Shown: positions 1 through 7,991, counted from the stretch's first letter. The stretch is 14,340 nucleotides of DNA from Silanimonas sp965368785 (GCA_965368785.1 CBDUOG010000048.1:1-14340); one strand, 5' to 3'. Numbers and translations are program-made. Notes: a model not told the origin generated them from the sequence alone.

Positions 1-1304
1 ATGCCAATCGAGCCGGTGATCGTGGATTCGTCGGCATAAATCGCGTCGGCGTTCATGGAAATCCAGTAACCACCCGAGGCGGCGACATTCCCCATGGAAA
101 CCACAACCGGCTTGCCGGCCGCTTGAGCCAATTCAACTTCGCGACGAATCTGCTCTGAGGCATACACTTCGCCGCCGCCCGAATCTACGCGCAGCACAAT
201 GGCCTTAATGTTTTCGTCTTCGCGCGCATTGCGCAACAGTTCAGCCGTGCTGGCACCACCAATAGTGCCCTGCGGCTGCGAACCACCGACAATCGAGCCT
301 TGAGCCACGACCACACCAACGCTCGGACGGGAACTGGCCGAGGGCTGCATAGCACCCTTAACCAGCAGGTAGCGCTGCAGACCCACGGAACGGAATCCGT
401 AGTCGTCGTCTTCGGCACCGAGCTCGGCCATCATGTCGCTGAGCTCTTCTTCGGTTTTAAAACCATCGATGAATTTGCGGTCAAGTGCGAGCTGCGCCAT
501 ATCGCCGGAAACGGATTTGAGCAATGCAGGAAAATCATTGACGTAGGTTTCGATATCCGCAACATCCATACCGCGCGCGCTGGCGACATCGGTAACGAAA
601 CGTTGCCAAAGATCACCCATCCAATGAAGATCTGATTGCTTGGAGTACTCGGATGGACCGTCGAGAATGTACGGCTCAGCCGCCGACTTGTATTCACCCA
701 CGCGGAACAGGTGCACATCGACGCCTAATTTGTCTGCAAGTGCCTCGCGGTAGTACATGCGGTAGCGGCCCAGACCTTCCAATAAAATCGCGCCTTCGCG
801 GTCCATATAGACTTCATCGGCATGCGCGGCGATGTAGTAACCACGCTGTTCAAAAGCGATGCCATGGGCGATGACTTTCTTGCCGCTTTGTTTGAACTCG
901 TCGATGGCGTCGCCCAATTCGCGCATGGCAGCCAATCCGCCGTAAAACCCATCCACGTTGAGCAGGACCCGGTCAATTTTCGGATCGTCTTTGGCCAGCT
1001 CTAGTGCTTTGAGTACGTCGCGCAATTGAATTTCAACCGGTCCGCCGCCTTGCGCTTTGGCCAGCGCGCGCGAGAAATCATCGGCGGTGTACTGCTCGAC
1101 CAATTCGCCACTCAAATTCAATACCAGAGCGGTTTCTTTTTTGATGCCCTTCACGCCCGATGGCGCAAATTGCATGACCAGAATGAACAATAAAATTGCC
1201 AGGAACAGTAAGTTAAAAATCAATCGACGGGAAAAGACGATTGCAACCCAGGTTCCGACCAGAAAACGCCTGATCGGCCCGTGCTTTTGGTTTGTCTCAC
1301 TCAT
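1..1304 (-). CDS. sppA: Signal peptide peptidase SppA, 67-kDa type (C-terminus beyond the left edge)
   Basis: SppA is an inner-membrane serine protease that degrades signal peptides left in the membrane after secretion. Translated from the ATG at 1304, 434 codons lie in the window. Residues 1-28 are basic and cytosolic, and about 29-46 form a single membrane anchor (LIFNLLFLAILLFILVM). The long form carries two tandem peptidase-S49 domains sharing a Ser/Lys dyad: Lys206 is in GEYKSAAEPY of the first domain and Ser410 in GNVAASGGYW of the second, close to Lys209 and Ser409 of E. coli SppA, so the enzyme looks active. A GGAG lies about 10 bases before the ATG. The gene follows the MATE transporter by 53 bp on the same strand, so the two may be co-transcribed. 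The break at position 1 is the window edge, not a truncation. The family call is firm. Confidence 0.96.
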   Translation of the reverse strand, partial: MSETNQKHGPIRRFLVGTWVAIVFSRRLIFNLLFLAILLFILVMQFAPSGVKGIKKETALVLNLSGELVEQYTADDFSRALAKAQGGGPVEIQLRDVLKALELAKDDPKIDRVLLNVDGFYGGLAAMRELGDAIDEFKQSGKKVIAHGIAFEQRGYYIAAHADEVYMDREGAILLEGLGRYRMYYREALADKLGVDVHLFRVGEYKSAAEPYILDGPSEYSKQSDLHWMGDLWQRFVTDVASARGMDVADIETYVNDFPALLKSVSGDMAQLALDRKFIDGFKTEEELSDMMAELGAEDDDYGFRSVGLQRYLLVKGAMQPSASSRPSVGVVVAQGSIVGGSQPQGTIGGASTAELLRNAREDENIKAIVLRVDSGGGEVYASEQIRREVELAQAAGKPVVVSMGNVAASGGYWISMNADAIYADESTITGSIG

Positions 1305-1357
1305 GGGTGCACACTCCGCAATATTTCAGGTTCCAGAATACCCGCTGTCGGCGCTGA

Positions 1358-2719
1358 TTACATTGGCCTAAAGTCACGCCCCGACATGCGCTGAAAGCGC
1401 ACAAACAGCAGGACCGCTGCGGTTGAGAGGCCAACAATCAGACCAATCCACATGCCGGCCGGTCCCAAACTCGTACGCAGTGCCAGCAGCGCACCCACCG
1501 GAAATCCGATGCACCAGTAGGCGATAACGGTCATTACCATGGGAATACGCGTGTCTTTGAGGCCGCGCAGGGCGCCATTGCTGATCACTTGCACACCATC
1601 GGCGTACTGGAAAAAGGCGGCAAAAATCATCAGCGTCGCCGCCAACGCGATAGTTGGCGCGTCATCGGTGAACAATGCGGCGATTTGTGCGCCGAAGAAG
1701 GCCAGCAGTATGGCTGCTAAGGTTTGATTGAGCATTCCCAGCCCCATTCCGGCGGCAGCGGCCAGACGCACTCTGCGCGGATCCCGGGCACCATGCGCAC
1801 GACCTACGCGAACCGTTGTCGCCATTGCCATGCCCAGCGGCACCATAAAGCACAGGCTGGCGATAAGAATGGCTATCTGATGCGCGGCGATCGGCACTTC
1901 GCCCATCGACGCAATGACCCAGGCAGTTGCGACAAACAAGCTGCCTTCCATGAAAATTGCGATGCCCATCGGTCCGCCGATGCGCAGCAACTCACCGATG
2001 ACGTTCCAATCAGGCCGCTCAAAATGGGCGAATAAGTTCAGGTCCTGGAAGCGCCGGGTACGCGACAGATACCGCGCAAACAAGATCGCCTGCAACCACA
2101 AGGTAATGCTGGTTGCGATACCCAGACCGGCAGCACCCATCTCCGGCACGACCCAGAATCCGAACATCAGCACGTAACCCAGCGGCAACAAAACGATTAA
2201 TCCCAGAAAACCCACCAACATCGTTGGAATGGTCCAGGACAGACCCTCACTGAGATAACGGCAGCAAAAGAACACGGCCATCGCCGGCGCACCGGGCGCG
2301 ATACCGAGCAAGAAACCACGCACCCCGGGCATAATCGCCGGCTCAATGAACACGCCGAGCAGCGGCACCATCAACAACACTAAAAGACTCAACAGTACGC
2401 CCAGCATGACCGCCAGCCACAGAGCCTGCCGGAACAGCGGGCCGACTTGTTCGCGTTGATCTGCGCCATCAAGCTGCGCCACCGATGGTGGCACCGCCAT
2501 CAACAGGCCGATGCACAAAAGGATAACCAATGACCAGGTAGGCGCTCCCACGCCGATGGCAGCCAGAGTGGTGCGATCGTGCATGCCGGCCAGATAGGTA
2601 TCAATCACGTTCATGCCGAGCGAGGACATTTGTCCAAGCACCAAAGGCCAGGCCAGCAGAAAACTGGCTTTTATTTCGATGTTTAGGGCTTCGCGATCGC
2701 GAAAAAGGGTCTCGAACAT
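1358..2719 (-). CDS. MATE family multidrug/cation efflux transporter (NorM-like)
   Basis: This is an inner-membrane antiporter of the MATE family, which exports cationic drugs or metabolites using a Na+ or H+ gradient; the substrate cannot be read from sequence. The 453-residue protein is almost entirely hydrophobic, with about 12 membrane segments in two related halves, the usual MATE length. The N-terminal stretch SFLLAWPLVLGQMSSLGMNVIDTYLAG is cut short here to its key features: a Pro in the first helix, then the VIDTYLAG motif that matches the typical VDTvmaG of the family. I chose the ATG at 2719 (MFETLFRDREALNIEIKAS) rather than the ATG at 2806. The longer form would add 29 polar residues unlike the family and would run into the divergent DUF4286 gene. 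An AGG lies about 8 bases upstream of the chosen start. It is followed by sppA after 53 bp. Confidence 0.9.
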   Translation of the reverse strand: MFETLFRDREALNIEIKASFLLAWPLVLGQMSSLGMNVIDTYLAGMHDRTTLAAIGVGAPTWSLVILLCIGLLMAVPPSVAQLDGADQREQVGPLFRQALWLAVMLGVLLSLLVLLMVPLLGVFIEPAIMPGVRGFLLGIAPGAPAMAVFFCCRYLSEGLSWTIPTMLVGFLGLIVLLPLGYVLMFGFWVVPEMGAAGLGIATSITLWLQAILFARYLSRTRRFQDLNLFAHFERPDWNVIGELLRIGGPMGIAIFMEGSLFVATAWVIASMGEVPIAAHQIAILIASLCFMVPLGMAMATTVRVGRAHGARDPRRVRLAAAAGMGLGMLNQTLAAILLAFFGAQIAALFTDDAPTIALAATLMIFAAFFQYADGVQVISNGALRGLKDTRIPMVMTVIAYWCIGFPVGALLALRTSLGPAGMWIGLIVGLSTAAVLLFVRFQRMSGRDFRPM

Positions 2720-2794
2720 GAGCTGCCTGAAACGTGTACAGCGACTATAGTAGCGGTTGCCGCATCGACGTGGATGCAAATGCGAGAAAAGCCC

Positions 2795-3130
2795 ATGAGC
2801 GCGCATGACCCTAACGAAATCATCTACGAGGTCAGCCTACTGGTCGATGCAGAAATTGCCGAACGGTATCTGCCCTGGTTAAAGCAGCATGTGAGCGAAA
2901 TGTTGGCGTTACCCGGCTTTATTGAGGCGCAGATCGAGCAAATAATGGAGTCCACACACGAGTCAGGCCAAACGCCGACGAAGTTCAATGTGCGCTACCG
3001 CCTTTGCGACGCAAAGGCGCTGCAAGTCTATTTTTCCGAACACGCACAACGTATGCGGCAAGACGGCATGGACCGCTTCGGCGGTCGATTCAGCGCGCAA
3101 CGACGAATCCTCAAGGCACTGCTTGATTAA
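2795..3130 (+). CDS. DUF4286 family small protein
   Basis: This is a 111-residue soluble protein of unknown function. The opening IIYEVSLLVDAEIAERYLPW, the segment MLALPGF, and the later NVRYRL, YFSEHA and RFGGRFSAQRR match the pattern I know for DUF4286, a small alpha/beta family thought to resemble dimeric ferredoxin-like folds. No catalytic residues are recognisable. The start at 2795 (MSAHDPNE) has a GAGA about 8 bases upstream and removes a polar seven-residue lead seen from the in-frame ATG at 2774; it also leaves a 75-bp divergent gap to the MATE gene. The TAA stop at 3128-3130 overlaps the stop of the opposite-strand gene (3127-3129), so there is no room for a terminator between them. 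Confidence 0.8.
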   Translation: MSAHDPNEIIYEVSLLVDAEIAERYLPWLKQHVSEMLALPGFIEAQIEQIMESTHESGQTPTKFNVRYRLCDAKALQVYFSEHAQRMRQDGMDRFGGRFSAQRRILKALLD

Positions 3131-3711
3131 GCAACGGACAGAACGTACACCAAGCCCAGAGCCAGCAACGTACCGATGAACAGCCACAGCGACAGGCCGC
3201 TGGAGGCAGCCAGACCATCGCTGCCCTCGATCACCGTATCGTGCTGATCCGCCTGCGCGACACGCGCGAGCAGCTGCGCCTTCCAGCGATCCAGAACAAA
3301 ATCATCGATCCCGTGTCGCTGCAGCTGCCGGTACGCATCCTCTAAGCTGAGCTGCGCGGCTTTTTCCGATACATGCATCACTTGCGCGGCGGCATCATTA
3401 TCGAGCTGGGCAATTAAACTCAACAGCAGACGAAGACGCGGCCCCCGTGTCAGTAGATACAGCGGGTGCATCGCATCGCTCGCGCTGCTCGGCTGATCCA
3501 CACTGCCCGTGTCATCATCCACGGACACCCGAACCATTTGCTGCCAGAAGCTAATGCGCTGTTCGTGACTGAGGGGTTGGCTGTGCGTGCCGGTGGTTTC
3601 GCGGACTCGCTCAAGCGCGCGTTCCGCCAATACCGGATCCGCACGAAGCGCCAACGCAAAAACTGCGCCTGCGCGTTGAAGTTCCACACGGGTAAATACG
3701 TCAGTGGTCAA
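3127..3711 (-). CDS. Tail-anchored protein with a degenerate sigma-factor-like middle
   Basis: I do not recognise this 194-residue protein as a named family. Residues 1-38 are helical with alternating Ala/Leu and Arg/Glu. Around residues 82-131 the pattern HPLYLLTRGPRLRLLLSLIAQ, then ALDN-type turn and MHVSEKAAQLSLEDAYRQL, resembles region 4 of ECF sigma factors (a Leu-rich helix, an Ala-rich helix, then 'hiSe.a...l..A...L'). The last about 22 residues (LWLFIGTLLALGLVYVLSVA) are one membrane helix with almost nothing beyond, so the bulk would face the cytoplasm. The start is TTG at 3711: the codon just before it in frame is TGA, no in-frame Met follows until residue 59, and an AGGGG lies 6 bases upstream. 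The sigma resemblance is an inference from pattern alone; it may be a helical adaptor or a membrane-bound regulator. Confidence 0.7.
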   Translation of the reverse strand: MTTDVFTRVELQRAGAVFALALRADPVLAERALERVRETTGTHSQPLSHEQRISFWQQMVRVSVDDDTGSVDQPSSASDAMHPLYLLTRGPRLRLLLSLIAQLDNDAAAQVMHVSEKAAQLSLEDAYRQLQRHGIDDFVLDRWKAQLLARVAQADQHDTVIEGSDGLAASSGLSLWLFIGTLLALGLVYVLSVA

Positions 3712-4214
3712 TCAATGCCCCTAAGTGCTTCGGCCTAAGCAATTGATTTACTCGACTTAAACCGCCCTTGTCGATTCTACCCATTTGTGAATGCGATGGA
3801 GTCCACAAATTAGCGACAACTTTTTGTTGACAGTTGCTTCCGGTGAAGCTCCATCAAGCGCCGTGCGGGATAGCGCCAATTCGGGTTGTGCACAGCACCG
3901 TGGAACCATGTGAAGAAATATTTAACTTGCGCAGCAGACTGAAAAGTAATTTTTAGAAAGCTTGCTATCTATTTGATTTGTATCGTTATTACACACCCTG
4001 AACAAATCTTCACCAAGATGCGGCGGGCCGTGATCTGGCGCGCCTCGCATGAATTTTCCAATGCACGCTCCACAGACTTATCCACAAGAGGTGTGGATAA
4101 AGTCATTTTCGAATAAATTACAAGTAGTTACGTCACTTATCGAAACTTTGACGCAAAAATCTTTGGTAAGTGCGAAAACAAACATATTTCTGCTTCTGCG
4201 ATTAAACTTCAACG
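3712..4214. other. Gene-free AT-rich gap before priA
   Basis: About 500 bp separate the divergent starts of the sigma-like gene and priA. I see no convincing gene. The segments at about 3920-4010 and 4101-4214 are clearly richer in A and T than the neighbouring genes. It holds a palindrome of two perfect DnaA boxes (4078-4100), a one-mismatch box TTGTGCACA (3886-3894), a looser TATTACACA (3987-3995), further TCCACA cores (3802-3807, 4069-4074), and small inverted repeats (ATTTGTG at 3783-3789 with CACAAAT at 3804-3810; GATGGAG at 3795-3801 with CTCCATC at 3849-3855). A TTGACG at 4148-4153 could be a -35 for priA, but no good -10 follows it. It must contain promoters for both flanking genes. 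Confidence 0.6.
4078..4100. promoter_or_regulatory. Inverted pair of perfect DnaA boxes
   Basis: TTATCCACA at 4078-4086 and its exact reverse complement TGTGGATAA at 4092-4100 are separated by 5 bp (AGAGG), forming a perfect 9-bp inverted repeat. TTATCCACA is the highest-affinity DnaA box known in E. coli. The pair sits 115 bp before the priA start, next to an AT-rich stretch. It could be a DnaA-controlled operator of priA, a DnaA titration site, or part of a replication origin. Sequence identity of the boxes is certain; function is inferred. Confidence 0.65.
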
Positions 4215-6398
4215 ATGTCCGTTTCACCCGACCTTATCCTTATCCAAGTCGCACTGGCCGTGCCGATCCGTCGGCAATTTGATTACCTGATGCAACGGTC
4301 CGGCGATCTTCCCGAAACCCTGAGGGGCCGACGGGTGCGGGTATCGTTTAACGGCCGCAAGATGGTCGGCGTGATTATTGCCGCGCATCCGTATTTACCC
4401 TCTTCACGCAAACTCAAACACATCGAAGAGCTCCTGGATACGAGCCCGCTACTGAGCGCGGAACTTTTGGACAGCTTGAGTCGCGCCAGCGCCTATTATC
4501 AAGCACCGCTGGGCGAGTTTCTGGCCCTAGCGCTTCCGGCTAAGCTGCGCGCCGGTGCACCGTTGGCCCAAACCGCGGAGCGTGTCTGGAGTTTAGACGA
4601 GTCGCGCCACAGCGAGCTCGAGTCGCTACGCAAGGGCCGCCCTAAAACACTGGCGAAAGCACTTCAGCAAAAAGCCCTGAGCGAATCTCAGATGGAACTG
4701 CTGATGCCGCAGTGGCGCGCCGCCTTGCGCGCGCTGGTGAATAAACAGCTGGTCAGCTCGAGTGATCGGCCACCGATGCCGCAAGCGGTCAATTTCACAC
4801 CGCTTGCGGTGAGCACAGAGCAGGCCGATGTGATCCAGGCCATCGGTTCGGCCGGAACCGGTTTTTCGGTGCAGTTGATCGATGGGGTCACCGGCAGCGG
4901 CAAAACCGAAGTCTATTTGCATCTGATTGCCGAGTGCCTGAAGCGCGGCAAGCAGGCATTGGTTCTGGTTCCGGAAATCGGCCTGACGCCGCAGTTGCTC
5001 AGGCGCCTGAGCGACCGTCTGGGGGTTGTCGTGCATTCCTACCATTCGGGCCTGTCCGATGCGCAGCGTGCCCAGACATGGGCTGCGGCGCAGCGCGGCG
5101 AAGCGCAGGTCATCGTCGGCACCCGCACCGCCTCGATGATGCCGCTTGTCGAACCGGGCCTGTTGGTCATCGACGAGGAACATGATGCCAGCTTCAAGCA
5201 GCAGGACGGGGTCCGCTACCATGCCCGCGACCTGGCTATTCTGCGCGCGCAGGCGCTCGACATTCCCATTGTGATGGGCAGCGCCACCCCTAGCCTGGAA
5301 TCGCTGCAGAACGCCCGCAGCGGGCGCTACCGACGCCATCGCTTAAAGCAGCGAGCCAACGGCGCCAATGCACCGGGCGTATCTTTGGTGGATATCCGTA
5401 AACGACGATTGCACGACGGTTTGGGCGAGGAGGCGATCACTGCGATTCGGCACGCACTGGCTGCCGGCGAACAGGTGCTGGTGTTTCGTAATCGACGCGG
5501 TTATGCCCCCGCCCTGTTATGCGGCGACTGTGGCTGGGTGGCCAGTTGTACTGAATGCAACAGCTCCATGACCATACATGGTCGGCAGCGCGCTCTACGC
5601 TGCCACCATTGCGGTGCGCGCGCGCAAAAGCCGGATGCTTGTCCGCAGTGCAAAGGATTGGGACTCAACGCGCAAGGCGTTGGCACCGAACGTCTGGAAC
5701 AGGGTCTGACCGAGCTATTCGGGGAAGCGAACATTGTGCGGATTGATCGCGATACGACCAAGAGCAGTGAGGGCTTGGAAAAACGCATCCTGTCACTGGG
5801 CGACGGGCCGGGCATTCTGGTGGGAACACAGATGCTCGCCAAAGGTCACGATCTACCCAAACTCACGCTGGTCGTCGTCGTCGGCGCCGATGATGCGCTG
5901 TTCAGCGCCGATTTTCGCGGCAGTGAACGACTGGGGCAAATGCTCGTGCAAGTTGCGGGACGTTCAGGACGTGCGGACCTGCCCGGCAAGGTGATCGTGC
6001 AGACGTATCAGCCGGAGCATCCGCTGCTACGGCTGCTGTGCTCACGCGGGTACACCGAGCTGTGCGAGCAACTACTCAGCGAGCGGGAGCTCGCACAACT
6101 GCCACCGTTCACGTATTTGGCCCTGCTGCGCGCTGAGTCGCCATCAGAGTCTGAAGTGCAGGCTTTCCTGGATAAGGCGTGTGCCTTGTGGCCAAACAAG
6201 GAGATTGAATTGTACGGGCCAATGCCAAGCCCGATGCCACTGCGAGCCGGACGTAGCCGCGCTCAGGTATTACTCAAATGCAAAGAGCGACCTGTATTAC
6301 AGGCCGCTCTTCGGGTCTGGCTGGATCGACTGGATGAACTTAAAACGCCGCGTCAGTTGCGCTGGTCTTTAGACGTTGATCCGATCGATTTGTACTAG
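4215..6398 (+). CDS. priA: Primosomal replication restart helicase PriA
   Basis: PriA is a 3'-to-5' superfamily-2 DNA helicase that recognises stalled or repaired replication forks and starts reloading of DnaB. The 727-residue length equals the usual size (about 730). An N-terminal fork-binding domain (about 1-105) precedes the helicase core: Walker A GVTGSGKTEVY with Lys230, DEEH box at 320-323, VGTQMLAKGHD (motif V) and QVAGRSGRAD (motif VI). The zinc-binding insert has eight cysteines at 436, 439, 445, 448, 463, 466, 476 and 479, the positions known in E. coli PriA, so the protein appears intact. The ATG at 4215 has no clear Shine-Dalgarno sequence, but it gives the expected N-terminus. 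It stands alone: the upstream gene is divergent and the downstream gene converges with only 1 bp between stops. The DnaA-box palindrome in its upstream region may link its expression to DnaA. Confidence 0.98.
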   Translation: MSVSPDLILIQVALAVPIRRQFDYLMQRSGDLPETLRGRRVRVSFNGRKMVGVIIAAHPYLPSSRKLKHIEELLDTSPLLSAELLDSLSRASAYYQAPLGEFLALALPAKLRAGAPLAQTAERVWSLDESRHSELESLRKGRPKTLAKALQQKALSESQMELLMPQWRAALRALVNKQLVSSSDRPPMPQAVNFTPLAVSTEQADVIQAIGSAGTGFSVQLIDGVTGSGKTEVYLHLIAECLKRGKQALVLVPEIGLTPQLLRRLSDRLGVVVHSYHSGLSDAQRAQTWAAAQRGEAQVIVGTRTASMMPLVEPGLLVIDEEHDASFKQQDGVRYHARDLAILRAQALDIPIVMGSATPSLESLQNARSGRYRRHRLKQRANGANAPGVSLVDIRKRRLHDGLGEEAITAIRHALAAGEQVLVFRNRRGYAPALLCGDCGWVASCTECNSSMTIHGRQRALRCHHCGARAQKPDACPQCKGLGLNAQGVGTERLEQGLTELFGEANIVRIDRDTTKSSEGLEKRILSLGDGPGILVGTQMLAKGHDLPKLTLVVVVGADDALFSADFRGSERLGQMLVQVAGRSGRADLPGKVIVQTYQPEHPLLRLLCSRGYTELCEQLLSERELAQLPPFTYLALLRAESPSESEVQAFLDKACALWPNKEIELYGPMPSPMPLRAGRSRAQVLLKCKERPVLQAALRVWLDRLDELKTPRQLRWSLDVDPIDLY

Positions 6399-6399
6399 C

Positions 6400-6924
6400 T
6401 CAGTTGGCCGGATCGGCTTCGTCAGCAGGCTCTTCCATCGAATCGTCCATCGATTCGTCAGACATCGAATCCATCGACTCGTCGTTAAGAATTTCTTCTT
6501 CACCCATCATCTCTTCCATCTGTACGGAATCACCGCCAGTTAAATCAACTTCGATGACCTCGCCATTTGGCGTAGTAATAATCAGCAAACGACCGGCACC
6601 GCCTTGCTCAACGGCGTCTTTGTCCATCGCGATTGAGCCCTTGCCTTTTTCACCTTCGACATCAAATACGATGAACTGACCGTTGTTCTCTCCACTGGCG
6701 GCAAAGTTCATGCTGACGTTCTGGATCTCGCCGAATTGCTCGATAACCACCGCGTTTTCTTCAAAGCCGGCCTGGGCCATTTCGCCCAGCTTGCTAATAC
6801 CCCAGTAGCCTGCGGCAAAAATACCGCCGATTACCAGGACAATCAGCAATAAACAACCGCCCAGGAACCAGGGCCATAATTTACGTTTGGGTTTTTGTAC
6901 ATTACCGGATACCGAATCAGTCAT
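6400..6924 (-). CDS. Membrane-anchored Coa1-like protein with acidic repeat tail
   Basis: A 174-residue protein with one membrane helix at about 17-40 (PWFLGGCLLLIVLVIGGIFAA) preceded by KPKRK, so the C-terminus should lie in the periplasm. Residues about 50-125 (VVIEQFGEIQNVSMNFAASG, then FIVFDVEGEKGKGSI and RLLIIT) resemble the cytochrome-oxidase-assembly Coa1 domain, in which a helix ending in a 'lG.i' turn precedes a strand pair with 'v.G.kGkg.v'. I give this family only moderate trust; a role in respiratory assembly is not shown by any neighbour. The tail from about 137 on is made of Asp, Glu, Ser and Met and is partly built from tandem four-residue units. A GGGAGAGAG precedes the ATG at 6924, a strong ribosome site. 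It lies downstream of rpoH on the same strand but behind the rpoH terminator, so it likely has its own promoter in 6925-7058; I could find only weak candidates. Confidence 0.75.
   Translation of the reverse strand: MTDSVSGNVQKPKRKLWPWFLGGCLLLIVLVIGGIFAAGYWGISKLGEMAQAGFEENAVVIEQFGEIQNVSMNFAASGENNGQFIVFDVEGEKGKGSIAMDKDAVEQGGAGRLLIITTPNGEVIEVDLTGGDSVQMEEMMGEEEILNDESMDSMSDESMDDSMEEPADEADPAN
6435..6482. repeat. Four tandem 12-bp units in the acidic tail
   Basis: Units of the form CCATCGA-A/T/C-TCGT stand at 6435-6446, 6447-6458 and 6471-6482, with a diverged copy (CAGACATCGAAT) at 6459-6470. On the coding (minus) strand each unit gives four residues, of the type Asp-Glu/Asp-Ser-Met, which explains the low-complexity tail of the Coa1-like protein. 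Confidence 0.8.
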
Positions 6925-7058
6925 TTTCTCTCTCCCTTAGTTATTGTTTGGTGACAGGCTGGATTGATACCCGGGTGCCCTGCCGCTGACCCCACGAGAA
7001 CAATGATCTCCGAAATTCACGTAAAGACCAAATAAAAACTGCATTTGCCTGAATGAAT

Positions 7059-7086
7059 AAAAAAAGGCCCCGAAGGGCCTTTTTTC
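7059..7086 (-). terminator. Intrinsic terminator of rpoH, UUCG loop
   Basis: Read on the minus strand, AGGCCC and GGGCCT pair around a TTCG tetraloop closed by C-G, the especially stable C(UUCG)G form, followed by a run of seven T. It starts 17 bp after the rpoH stop. Because an A-run precedes the stem too, it could also terminate transcription coming from the plus strand (priA read-through). Confidence 0.93.
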
Positions 7087-7102
7087 TTAAGGCATTGCTC
7101 GA

Positions 7103-7972
7103 TTAAATTGCAAAGACGCCTCGTATCTTTTTCAGTGCGGCATTTTCGATCTGCCGAATGCGCTCTGCCGACACGCCGTACTCGTCTGCGAGGTCTTGCA
7201 GAGTTGCCTTCGGCTCACCCAGAAAACGACGGCTGAGGATGTCACGTGAGCGCTCATCTAATCCAGCCAAGCCTTCTTGTAACAACTCGTGGCGACGCGA
7301 CTCTTCGGTATCAATAGCATAAGCCTCGGCCGGGTCATGCGCACTGGCCTCCAGATAACCGGCCGGGGCGAAACTGGTCGAATCATCGTCGGTGTCGCTG
7401 GGCGCATCAAAACCTATATCGCTGCCGGACAAGCGCGATTCCATTTCCAAAACATCACGTTCGGTTACGTTCAAATCTTTAGCAACCGCGCTCACTTCGT
7501 CAGCACTCAACCAGCCCAGACGCTTTTTGCTCTTACGCAAATTAAAGAACAACTTGCGCTGGGCTTTGGTCGTAGCCACTTTGACGATGCGCCAATTACG
7601 CAGAATAAATTCGTGCATTTCAGCGCGAATCCAATGCACCGCAAAACTGACCAGACGAACGCCCTGATCCGGATCAAAGCGTTTTACCGCTTTCATCAAA
7701 CCGATATTGCCTTCCTGAATTAAATCGCCGATCGGCAAGCCATAACCGCGATAACCGCGCGCCACATGCACCACAAAGCGCAAATGCGACATGACCAGTG
7801 ACTTCGCTGCATCCAGATCGGATTGATCGCGGTACTGCCTCGCCAGCTCTTGCTCTAGCTCAACGCTAAGCACCGGAATCTGATTGACAAAACCGATGTA
7901 CGAATCCAGTGAACCCAAGCTACTGGGGATCGGGAAATTGGCCGTAATCAATGAGTTAGTCTTATTTTCCAT
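7103..7972 (-). CDS. rpoH: Heat-shock sigma factor RpoH (sigma-32)
   Basis: RpoH directs RNA polymerase to chaperone and protease genes under protein-folding stress. From the ATG at 7972 the protein has 289 residues (E. coli 284). Region 2 is clear: LDSYIGFVNQIPVL, DLIQEGNIGLMKAVKRFDP (about 83-101), then VSFAVHWIRAEMHEFILRNWRIVK. The RpoH-box QRKLFFNLRK at 138-147 is diagnostic for sigma-32 and binds core polymerase and is linked to turnover. Region 4.2 is the helix-turn-helix ATLQDLADEYGVSAERIRQIE. I rejected the longer in-frame start at 8080, since it would place 36 unrelated residues ahead and translate through the operator. GAGG lies only 2 bases before the ATG, closer than usual. The gene has its own promoter region with a CIRCE operator and a sigma-E-like promoter, and ends in a strong terminator. 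Confidence 0.98.
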   Translation of the reverse strand: MENKTNSLITANFPIPSSLGSLDSYIGFVNQIPVLSVELEQELARQYRDQSDLDAAKSLVMSHLRFVVHVARGYRGYGLPIGDLIQEGNIGLMKAVKRFDPDQGVRLVSFAVHWIRAEMHEFILRNWRIVKVATTKAQRKLFFNLRKSKKRLGWLSADEVSAVAKDLNVTERDVLEMESRLSGSDIGFDAPSDTDDDSTSFAPAGYLEASAHDPAEAYAIDTEESRRHELLQEGLAGLDERSRDILSRRFLGEPKATLQDLADEYGVSAERIRQIENAALKKIRGVFAI

Positions 7973-7991
7973 AGCCTCTATTCTAGCAGAA

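Noticed and set aside
1..1304. sppA as a truncated pseudogene
   Set aside because: The frame is open to the window edge and both catalytic residues are present; the cut is only the window border.
2720..2806. Longer MATE start at 2806
   Set aside because: It adds a polar segment without family likeness and overlaps the start of the divergent DUF4286 gene.
3712..4214. Firm call of oriC
   Set aside because: Only two perfect DnaA boxes, no dnaA, dnaN or mnmG in view and no skew data; kept as a question, not an annotation.
4049..4282. Open frame of 77 codons before priA
   Set aside because: It runs through the DnaA-box palindrome and overlaps the priA start in another frame; composition is not protein-like and there is no ribosome site.
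7980..7985. TAGAAT as a sigma-70 -10 for rpoH (minus strand)
   Set aside because: A start from it would fall at the ATG, leaving no room for the ribosome site, and no -35 fits.
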